DNA from: Bacteroidales bacterium
GTDB taxonomy: Bacteria > Bacteroidota > Bacteroidia > Bacteroidales > UBA12077
NCBI GenBank assembly: GCA_013138975.1
Contig: WTBR01000029.1
Span: 1-39,510 of the forward strand
Length of the DNA stretch: 39,510 bases
Reading direction: 5' to 3'
Shown here: positions 20,756-28,406 of the stretch, one piece after another
Layout: the number at the start of each line of letters is the position of its first letter
Numbering within the stretch: position 1 is the first letter of the stretch
Made by a program: the position numbers and the translations under genes
Notes under the pieces: generated by a model
Seen by the model: the letters and a program-made list of their open reading frames with translations, nothing else
Told to the model about the DNA's origin: nothing
Databases searched by the model: none

Positions 20756-21193
20756 ATGATGAAATATTTTTTAGTCTTTTTTTTAATATTTTTATTCACT
20801 GATTGTAAAAGACTGAAAATCAATGAAAATAAAGATTTGTGGTATCAGAATTATGACTTTGATAATGATAATAAAATAGATACAATAACTTATTTATATA
20901 GTGGAGGAGCCCATTGCTGTTACAAAATCGGGATTAAGCTAAGTTCCTTAAAAGAGGAAATTAAAGTACCCTATTTTATTGAAGGAGGGTATATAGTATT
21001 TGATCTAAGTCAGCAGGATAATTTTAATATATATGATATTGATAAGGATAATAAGCCGGAAATCTTTATTAATGGAATCTATGAAGATTCTACAAATGAA
21101 ACTAACAGACAAAAACTATATATTGATTTTGAAAGAGGAGTTGGTAACAAGAAATATTTTAATGTTGTAAAATATAAATCATTTGGGGAATAA
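20756..21193 (+). CDS. Small exported protein, possibly a lipoprotein; candidate immunity partner of effector 1
   Basis: This 145-residue protein starts right after effector 1. A TTG six bases upstream would also open the frame, but the ATG at 20756 is preferred because the signal sequence (MMKYFLVFFLIFLFTDCK) then starts cleanly. Cys17 could be a lipid anchor, although Asp at -1 is atypical for a lipobox. The mature part has DFDNDNKIDTI, a calcium-loop-like pattern, and SGGAHCCYKIGIKL, both seen in small secreted proteins of unknown function, then a second DIDKDNKPEIF loop. A cell-envelope protein encoded beside a peptidoglycan hydrolase is where an immunity protein would be expected. That role is inferred from position and localisation, not from a known immunity family. 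Confidence 0.6.
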   Translation: MMKYFLVFFLIFLFTDCKRLKINENKDLWYQNYDFDNDNKIDTITYLYSGGAHCCYKIGIKLSSLKEEIKVPYFIEGGYIVFDLSQQDNFNIYDIDKDNKPEIFINGIYEDSTNETNRQKLYIDFERGVGNKKYFNVVKYKSFGE

Positions 21194-21478
21194 TAATTTA
21201 GTAAAAGTATCTTAGAAATTTAGAAAAAATACTTAACTAAAAATACCACACTAGATCCTAAAAATCCCTTTAAATAAAAAAACAAAAAGAATAGGTTTGA
21301 GACAGTACCTTCTCGGATATCAGCTGATTTATCAGAAGTTGTAAATCATGAATTGGTGTAATCATCTACAAATATGCACCCAAAGTCGAAAAAAGCCTAG
21401 TGTCAAGTCAAGGACGCTTTTTCAGTTGAAAACCTGACAGAGTCAGAATGACTTAACAGGTCTAAATGAGATATTCAT

Positions 21479-21511
21479 ATTCGCCTAGCCGCTTGAAGCG
21501 GCTTGGCGAAT
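21479..21511. repeat. Long imperfect hairpin
   Basis: The arms ATTCGCCTAGCCGCT and AGCGGCTTGGCGAAT pair over 15 bases with one mismatch around a TGA loop. No T-run follows, so it is more likely a REP-like or mobile-element hairpin than an intrinsic terminator. Confidence 0.7.
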
Positions 21512-21521
21512 TCAAATTCTG

Positions 21522-21535
21522 TCGGGTCGACCCGA
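21522..21535. repeat. Perfect 14-base palindrome
   Basis: TCGGGTCGACCCGA is its own reverse complement. It lies 10 bases after the long hairpin in the same spacer. It could be a protein-binding site or part of the same repeat; nothing shows which. Confidence 0.55.
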
Positions 21536-21648
21536 AACTAGTCGAAAAAAGACCAGACAAAAGTAAAAAAAAGATAAATACTTCATCCTTTAAAAAACCC
21601 AACTAATTCATAAAGCCATTATAAATAAGATTGCTGCTAAAAACATAA

Positions 21649-23346
21649 ATGCATCTTAAAACTAAAATACAAAAAGAGAGTAGAGCTGAATCCGCTGCAT
21701 CGCGGATATCGCCGGATATCATAAGACCATCTTCACTTAAAATCTCTGATGCTAATGATATTCAGGAGACTGAGGCAGATATGGTTGCTGATAGAGTAAT
21801 GATGATGCCAGATTACGGATATACTAATTCTACAGTGTTAGTAAATACAGAACCTAAGATGCAATTAGAAAGATCTGAAACCGGGGATAATCCAATTCAA
21901 ATGCAGGTTGAAGAAGATGAAGAAGTGAATGAGATTCAGATGAAACCTGAAATTCAAAAGCAGGGAGTAGATGCCGATGATTCAAACGAATCGGAAGAAG
22001 ATGAAGGATCAACAATTCAAATGAAAGGTAATTCTAAGAATAATGGAAAATATGTTCCCATAGAAATAGAAGCAGGTATTAACAGATCTAAAGGTAATGG
22101 TGAACCATTAAACCCATTAGTTCAGAGAGAAATGGAATCCAAAATAGGAGCAGATTTTAATAATGTTCGCATATATAAAAATGATGATGCATCGAAAATG
22201 AATAAGCAACTAAATGCAAAGGCATTTACTCACGGTAACGATATTTATTTTAATAAAGGACAATATAATCCTGAAAGTAATGGAGGGAAGCATTTGTTGG
22301 CGCATGAATTAGCGCATACAATACAACAAAATAAAGGTGTTGAAAGAAAAATTCAGGCATTCAGAGTAACCCGGGCAGCGAGAGTACCAAGTTTAGTTAT
22401 CAGACGTTTTGAGACGACATTAGTGCCAGGAAAATGGGGAACACTCCGAGTCAAAATGCAGCAACGTGACACACTAATAACTTCTGCTTTATCTCGCACC
22501 ACAGCGGGAACAGCAGTGCATACTGCTTTAACCAGTCTTTTAGCCAGGTGGCCATCAATTAGAAGAAGATTGAATAATACCAGATTTAATTCGGTTACAG
22601 GAACTCTTCCGGGACGTGCGGCAATTACAACTGCTATTACGGATGACAGGGCAGACAGAAGAATAATTACAGGAAGAGGAAACCGTTTCATTAGAGGAGC
22701 AATAATTGAATTTATAACTGCATTAAATAATTATTTGTCTGACAGGGATACACTCGATCAGGAAAGAATACAGTATCAGCGTTTCGATAATTTATTTATT
22801 GCCCGCGATATAAGAACTCTATTAGGAGCAATTCCGCATGCAACATTTACTTCAGCTGATGTTAAAGCCCTTGTGTCGCAGGAAACCGGAGATATTACAA
22901 ATACTGCCGTTCATGGAATAACTACCGGCCGTCCCGGATATAGTCAACATATTATGAATAGACGTGGTTATATTGGATTAGGTCAACACAATACGATTGC
23001 TCGGAGTGCTGCTATAGCATGGGCTGCAAGTCAAGGAGTAACAATAGCTGCAAGACCCGATCCCCGGCATATTCCTGCAGAATCGATAAAATTAGTTGCA
23101 GCATATTTAGGAAGAGTAATGCAAATGTTATATTCAAATTTACCAGATAATAAACCAACCGGAGATGAACTTAAAAAGATGGTGTTTGCTTCATATAACG
23201 ATGGGCATACTAGAGTGTATCAAGGTGCAAACAATTTTGTAGGCACAAGAACTATAAATTATACCTGGGATGATATTAAAAATACGAGTCCGATTCGATC
23301 TCACCCAAGAGCATATGTCGATGGTATCTTAAGTAGAATAGGTTAG
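21649..23346 (+). CDS. eCIS effector 2: DUF4157 leader fused to a second lysozyme-like domain
   Basis: The 565-residue protein shares the leader of effectors 1 and 3: LKISDANDIQETEADMVADR near residues 25-44, an acidic tract rich in MQ and MK steps, then DFNNVRIYKND, AFTHGNDIYF and LLAHELAHTIQQ with HELAH at 219-223. The C-terminal 330 residues are different and Arg/Thr-rich. They contain FTSADVKALVSQETGDITN with candidate catalytic Glu412, YIGLGQ (Gln446) and FASYNDG (513-519). That order (Glu helix, GLxQ, then a YN[DA]G turn) resembles goose-type lysozyme and lytic transglycosylase folds. The base composition of this tip is less AT-rich than the leader, suggesting a swapped domain. No partner gene follows; effector 3 starts 18 bases later. 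Confidence 0.68.
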   Translation: MHLKTKIQKESRAESAASRISPDIIRPSSLKISDANDIQETEADMVADRVMMMPDYGYTNSTVLVNTEPKMQLERSETGDNPIQMQVEEDEEVNEIQMKPEIQKQGVDADDSNESEEDEGSTIQMKGNSKNNGKYVPIEIEAGINRSKGNGEPLNPLVQREMESKIGADFNNVRIYKNDDASKMNKQLNAKAFTHGNDIYFNKGQYNPESNGGKHLLAHELAHTIQQNKGVERKIQAFRVTRAARVPSLVIRRFETTLVPGKWGTLRVKMQQRDTLITSALSRTTAGTAVHTALTSLLARWPSIRRRLNNTRFNSVTGTLPGRAAITTAITDDRADRRIITGRGNRFIRGAIIEFITALNNYLSDRDTLDQERIQYQRFDNLFIARDIRTLLGAIPHATFTSADVKALVSQETGDITNTAVHGITTGRPGYSQHIMNRRGYIGLGQHNTIARSAAIAWAASQGVTIAARPDPRHIPAESIKLVAAYLGRVMQMLYSNLPDNKPTGDELKKMVFASYNDGHTRVYQGANNFVGTRTINYTWDDIKNTSPIRSHPRAYVDGILSRIG

Positions 23347-23363
23347 AAATAATTTTGATTTAA

Positions 23364-26300
23364 ATGATTAGCAAACCGGAAATAAGGCAAGAAACAAAAG
23401 GAGGAAAAGGCGAGAGTTGGAAACCTGCTAAGGTTCAGTTATCTGGTTTAAAGATATCCAATAAAAACGACAAGCAGGAACAGGAAGCTGATGCTGTAGC
23501 CGACAGGGTAATGCTTATGCCATCGAATAAGCAACAAGATATTGCCATGGCAGGTTCACCAAAGGCTGCATTGCATTTATCTACTAACCACGAACAAGAT
23601 ACCCTTACACTTCAAGAAAATGAAAGTGAAAAGGATGATAGTTTGCAACTAATGCCCGATATACATTTGCAAGAAATGGCCGGAAATCCTGACGATTCAG
23701 AGGATAAATCCACAATTGCTACTAAGATAGATTCAGGGAATGGATCAAATAGCCTGCAATTGAAGGAGGAAGATACTTTGGATATGCAAACTGAAGAAGA
23801 GGACACCTCCAAAATTTCTCTGAAGTCAGCAGACTCTGAAGAGGAGATTGATCGCACTGCAGAAGACGATGATAAAGTGCAATTAAAAGAAGATGAAGAT
23901 AAGCTGAACTTGCAAGAAAATGAAGATAAGGAAAGTGATCTTAATATGCAGGAGGATGTAATAAGCCATCAAGAAGCTGCACCTGACGATGAGGATGAGG
24001 ATCTGCAACTAAAACGGATTCAATCAAAAGATGGCTCAAATTATGCCCCATCAGATGTTCAAAATAAAATAAACCGAACAAAAGGACAAGGAAATTCTTT
24101 GCCCGATACAACACAAAGTGATTTGGGCTCTAAAATGGGAGCCGACTTTAGTAATGTTAAAGTGCATAACGATGGGGAAGCTTCAGGAATGAATTCGCAA
24201 TTGGGAGCTAAAGCATTTACGCATGGAACTGATATTTATTTTAAATCAGGAGAATATAACCCCGGTTCGAGTCAGGGAAAAAGACTTCTGGCACATGAAC
24301 TAACCCATACCGTTCAGCAGGGGGGAGCGCCATCCGTACAGACAAAAGAAGCGTCGGAAAATATAACCACCGCTGCACCTAAAGAATCGGTTACAGAACA
24401 GACTGATGCTGCCATCACTTCACAAGAAGCAAATGTCGAACCTACTGCAAGGCCCGCACCAGCCCAGGAAACAAGTACCGGACAAACAAGCCCAGCTGCG
24501 GAGACGACACCCAAAACAAGTCCTGCTGAATCCGTAGCAGAAGAGACGACAAAGTCAAAGTCGGCAGAAGGAAAACAGGCAGCTGGCACAAGCAATGTTG
24601 GTGAAGTTCAACAAGCGACTCTATCCGAAACCACCAGTGAAAGCGGAGAACAGCAAACCAGTACAATCAGCACAGAAAAGGACAAGGAAGGTCCTCAGGA
24701 TATCACTAAGGCAGATCCTTCTAAAAGTGCTGGAGCTGCACAATCAGCTGAGAAAGAAGAAATAACAACAGATAAAGAAGCTAAAAAAGAAGGAAAAGAC
24801 AAAAAGAAAATAGAAGGTAAATCACCTCAAGAATTTCAGGAGGAAGGTAAGACGGCAGATAAAGAAAATGTGGTTCCTCAGAATACTAAACCTCACAAAG
24901 ACAAAGCCTTTCAGGGCGCCATGCATCAGACCGAGAAAGCGAAGCAATCTCAAGGTGCTCATGCTCCATCCGTTGTGAAATTAGGTGAGACAATCATGGA
25001 CGCTCAATTACCAGTTGAGCAACAGGATAAGAAAAATGCTCAGCTTGGACACATTGGTAAAATGGATGGAATTGCCAAAACTAAAAAGAAGAAAAAGCAG
25101 CCATTCACTCCTGATAAGTTTAAAAAGGTACTGGACAAACACTTAAAAGAGCTTGAAAAACAACTTCCCAATAGCAAGGGTGCGGCTAAGAATTTCAAAA
25201 GAAAAAAACCAATTGATAAGATCGGTAAAGCCATTTCTTCTGATGTGAAGAAAGAAAATGTGGCAATCACAGGTCCAATGGCGGCTGAAGCGCAGCAAAA
25301 GAATCCACCTCCGAGCACAGTAAAAGCAATAGAAGCTAAACCAATACCTGATGACAAGGTAGGGCCTCAACCACGTCCCATAAGCCCTGGTTCAGCGGTT
25401 CCCAAGAAGAAGAACGATTCCGAGCTTTCTATGCAAAAAGAAAGCCAGTCACTTGATGATTACATGGCTGAGAATAAAGTAACAGAGGAGCAGCTGGCAA
25501 AATCCAATGAACCTACATTCATCGAGGCTCTAGGCAAGAAAAAACAAGCACAGAAGGCTGCATCCGATGCCCCAAAAGAGTCTAGATCTAAAGAAAATAG
25601 CACATTAAAGAGAGCTAAGCAATCTGCATATGCTACCAGTAAGAAAGGACAGGAGGGAATGCACGGGGCACGTAAGGATGCGTTTACAAATGTTCTTACC
25701 GGACAAAAAAATACAAGTAAGGATGATCAATCTAAACAAAAGAAGATCTTCAAGGATCTGGAGACCATTTACAATAATACCAAAAAGGATGTCACCAAAA
25801 AATTAGATGATCTTTCAGAAAGCGTAGATACCATCTTTTCAGCTCAGTCAAAGATTGCAACCATCATTTTTGAAAATAATGTAGAAAGCCGTCTTGATGA
25901 TATTTATGGTATTACTGTAATTGATGATTGGCTTTTTGGAGAAGATACCGAGGGCATTGAGCAAGCCTTTAGAATTGAGAAAGCCAGGTTTATTAAGACG
26001 ATAAATGGAGTGCTCAATGACCTTGCAAAACTCATTGCCAAAAGGCTCAATGAGGCCATAACAATCATAGAAAATGGTCGAAAAAAATCAGATGGCTATT
26101 TTAAAACGCTGAGTAAAGAGGAGCAAAAGCTGGCTACGGATGCATTTGACGATTTCAACGATCAGTACAATTCTTTAGAAGAGAGTGTTCATGACAAGGA
26201 GAAGGAGATTGCTCAAAGTCTCGCAAGAGCATATAACGAGAATGTAAAATCACTTCGAGCAAAATTTGATAAGATCAAAAAGCGGGTAAGTGCTGGATGG

Positions 26301-28406
26301 ATAGGTGCAGCCTTCAACTTCATTGCAGGCATAGTGAAGGCCATTCTCAAGATCAAGGACTTGCTACTAAACTTATTAAGTGCAGCCATCTCAGCGATCG
26401 GAGCAATTATCTCCGATCCGATCGGTTTCTTGAGCAATCTGATTAATGGCATCAAACAGGGCTTTGCGAATTTCGGTAAGAACTTGCTTAGCAACATCAT
26501 GACAGGCTTGATCGAATGGTTGACAGGTTCAATGGGAGGCTTACAAATTAAGATACCCAAGGATCTATTCAGTCTAAGCGGAATTTTCAGTTTGGTTACT
26601 CAAATACTCGGATTGACCTGGGATTACTTCCGTGCGAAGGCAGTGAAGCTGGTCGGTGAGCCACTGGTTAAGATGATGGAGACTGGCATAGAAGTCTTTA
26701 AGATCGTACGTCAGAAGGGTGTAGAAGGGCTATGGGGATACATCAAAGAGCAATTCGCGAATCTGAAAGAAATGGTCATGGATGCCATTCGTGACATGAT
26801 CATCACGAAGGTCATCGAAGCAGGGATCAAGTGGATTTTAGGATTGATGAGCCCGGCTGGTGCATTCATCAAGGCAGCCATGATGATCGTTGACATCGTA
26901 CGTTTCTTCATTGAACGGGCGTCACAAATTTTCGAATTGGTACAGGCATTCATTGACGGAATCCGTGCATTAGCCAATGGAAATGTAGCGAGTGTAGCTA
27001 AAGCCATCGAACGGGCGTTAGTTAAAGCAATCCCTGTTTTGATAGGATTCCTCGCTGCCTTAGTCGGCATAACCGGACTGACTGGCAAAATACAAAAGAT
27101 CATCAAGCGTGTAAGAGGCAAGATTGATCGGGCGATTACGAAAATTATCAAGAAAGCGAAGAAGGCGTTTGGTAAGCTTGTGAAGAAGGGGAAAGGAACA
27201 TATAAAAAGGTTAAAAAGAAAGCAAAAAAAGCAGTTGGTAAATTCATAAAATGGTGGACAGCCAAAAAAACTTTTAAAGCTAAAGATGGAGAAAAACACA
27301 AGCTTTATTTTAAGGGTAAGAAGGGAAAACTTATGGTAGCAAGTGATCCTATGGAAGTAGATAAATATTTAAGTAGGAATGCGAGCACTTTAAGTAAAAA
27401 TAACCCAGGAGCATTTAAGAATGCACAAAATCTCGTTAAGAAATTAGAGAAACTTGCTAGTCAGGCTAGTAAAATTCCAAATGTAGAAACCTCTAAAAAC
27501 AAAAATAAACTTAAAAAAATAAATAGCCAGATAACCAAAACTATAGATAGTTTGAGCAATGTTATGATATATCTTATGGGAACAAAACCGACACCACCTA
27601 CAAGTCCAAAATGGAAATTTCAGGCAGCATCGTGGCCAGGATATCCTAAAATGGCAAGTGTCCATGATTTGTCTAAGAATACAGCAAAAGGAGGATCAAA
27701 ACCTGGAGCAAATAATGCCGGTTGGCCTTATGTGAAAGCGCAACCTGATATGACTAATTTATGGGTGCGAATGCACTTGGTAAGTGAAAAACTTGGAGGA
27801 AAGGGTGGGGCCAATAATCTTGTGCCTGGACCTAAAACCACAAATTCACAGATGGAGCAATATGCGGAAAACCCATTAAAGAAGGTACTCGGTAAGTCTC
27901 AATCGAAACCAAAAGAAAAAATTAAACATGATAGCGTAGTGTGGGTAATAACAACAGTTGATTATCACAATACAACAACTGAAAATGCTGGACAAACTTA
28001 TCATTGGGCAAATAGAATTAAAGTAGAAGGAGGTTTTCATTTTTATGATGCAAATTCAAATGATTGGAAAAAGAATGCAAGCCCGGTATACTCAAGATCA
28101 TTCCCAGTCCCCTTACCAAAAGGTGCAGCCACAAAAAGGCTCAATATGAATTCTGCAAGTCGGGTAGACATGCTTGAACTAGATTTTAAAAAGGCTGGCA
28201 TAAAACGGGTTTATTTTAAAAGTGCTCTGGATCAATCTTTTGATAAATTTGCTGCAAACAAGCCCTATAGCAACTTTAGCGATTTTAATAACAAAATGCG
28301 ATCTAAATATACATTGAGGCATCCAGATGGGAAAAGGACAAAAGTTTCATTCCTTATTTCAGACATTAAACGGCTCAACAATAAAAAACTAATTACATGG
28401 GGTTAG
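23364..28406 (+). CDS. eCIS effector 3: large modular toxin with DUF4157 leader, hydrophobic helical middle and nuclease-like C-terminus
   Basis: This 1680-residue protein starts with the shared leader (NDKQEQEADAVADRVMLMP near 35-53), a long Glu/Asp tract with LQ/MQ steps, and the DUF4157 core ending in LLAHELTHTVQQ (HELTH at 311-315). A Thr/Ala/Pro/Lys-rich disordered linker spans about 320-760. Residues about 760-975 are helical, and 975-1250 are rich in hydrophobic and amphipathic helices (GWIGAAFNFIAGIVKAIL, LLLNLLSAAISAIGAII), a candidate membrane-translocation or pore section. After a Lys-rich hinge, the tip holds WVRMHLVSEKLGG (1467-1479) and NNLVPGPKTTN (1484-1494), the order seen in the DNA/RNA non-specific endonuclease family (His helix, GG, NLVP, Asn). 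The SUKH gene overlaps its end by 10 bases. Confidence 0.72.
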   Translation: MISKPEIRQETKGGKGESWKPAKVQLSGLKISNKNDKQEQEADAVADRVMLMPSNKQQDIAMAGSPKAALHLSTNHEQDTLTLQENESEKDDSLQLMPDIHLQEMAGNPDDSEDKSTIATKIDSGNGSNSLQLKEEDTLDMQTEEEDTSKISLKSADSEEEIDRTAEDDDKVQLKEDEDKLNLQENEDKESDLNMQEDVISHQEAAPDDEDEDLQLKRIQSKDGSNYAPSDVQNKINRTKGQGNSLPDTTQSDLGSKMGADFSNVKVHNDGEASGMNSQLGAKAFTHGTDIYFKSGEYNPGSSQGKRLLAHELTHTVQQGGAPSVQTKEASENITTAAPKESVTEQTDAAITSQEANVEPTARPAPAQETSTGQTSPAAETTPKTSPAESVAEETTKSKSAEGKQAAGTSNVGEVQQATLSETTSESGEQQTSTISTEKDKEGPQDITKADPSKSAGAAQSAEKEEITTDKEAKKEGKDKKKIEGKSPQEFQEEGKTADKENVVPQNTKPHKDKAFQGAMHQTEKAKQSQGAHAPSVVKLGETIMDAQLPVEQQDKKNAQLGHIGKMDGIAKTKKKKKQPFTPDKFKKVLDKHLKELEKQLPNSKGAAKNFKRKKPIDKIGKAISSDVKKENVAITGPMAAEAQQKNPPPSTVKAIEAKPIPDDKVGPQPRPISPGSAVPKKKNDSELSMQKESQSLDDYMAENKVTEEQLAKSNEPTFIEALGKKKQAQKAASDAPKESRSKENSTLKRAKQSAYATSKKGQEGMHGARKDAFTNVLTGQKNTSKDDQSKQKKIFKDLETIYNNTKKDVTKKLDDLSESVDTIFSAQSKIATIIFENNVESRLDDIYGITVIDDWLFGEDTEGIEQAFRIEKARFIKTINGVLNDLAKLIAKRLNEAITIIENGRKKSDGYFKTLSKEEQKLATDAFDDFNDQYNSLEESVHDKEKEIAQSLARAYNENVKSLRAKFDKIKKRVSAGWIGAAFNFIAGIVKAILKIKDLLLNLLSAAISAIGAIISDPIGFLSNLINGIKQGFANFGKNLLSNIMTGLIEWLTGSMGGLQIKIPKDLFSLSGIFSLVTQILGLTWDYFRAKAVKLVGEPLVKMMETGIEVFKIVRQKGVEGLWGYIKEQFANLKEMVMDAIRDMIITKVIEAGIKWILGLMSPAGAFIKAAMMIVDIVRFFIERASQIFELVQAFIDGIRALANGNVASVAKAIERALVKAIPVLIGFLAALVGITGLTGKIQKIIKRVRGKIDRAITKIIKKAKKAFGKLVKKGKGTYKKVKKKAKKAVGKFIKWWTAKKTFKAKDGEKHKLYFKGKKGKLMVASDPMEVDKYLSRNASTLSKNNPGAFKNAQNLVKKLEKLASQASKIPNVETSKNKNKLKKINSQITKTIDSLSNVMIYLMGTKPTPPTSPKWKFQAASWPGYPKMASVHDLSKNTAKGGSKPGANNAGWPYVKAQPDMTNLWVRMHLVSEKLGGKGGANNLVPGPKTTNSQMEQYAENPLKKVLGKSQSKPKEKIKHDSVVWVITTVDYHNTTTENAGQTYHWANRIKVEGGFHFYDANSNDWKKNASPVYSRSFPVPLPKGAATKRLNMNSASRVDMLELDFKKAGIKRVYFKSALDQSFDKFAANKPYSNFSDFNNKMRSKYTLRHPDGKRTKVSFLISDIKRLNNKKLITWG

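Larger units (their letters stand above)
21194..21648. other. 455-base gene-free spacer with strong hairpins
   Basis: No credible coding frame was found here. The spacer contains a long hairpin (21479-21511), a 14-base perfect palindrome (21522-21535), and a 12-base direct repeat AGTCGAAAAAAG near 21384 and 21540 that brackets them. This looks like debris from a mobile or dispersed repeat, possibly marking where the second effector was inserted. No promoter matching the Bacteroidota TTTG/TAnnTTTG consensus was clear. Confidence 0.5.

Noticed and set aside
18969..24310. Calling the three cargo proteins metalloproteases because of HExxH
   Set aside because: HExxH is part of the DUF4157 core in this class, and a third metal ligand and proteolytic activity are not evident. 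It is kept as a possible self-processing feature only.
26711..27301. 196-codon open frame on the minus strand
   Set aside because: It lies entirely inside effector 3, and its product is a low-complexity Ala/Phe/Met-rich translation of Lys- and Ile-rich codons. No motif or neighbour supports it.
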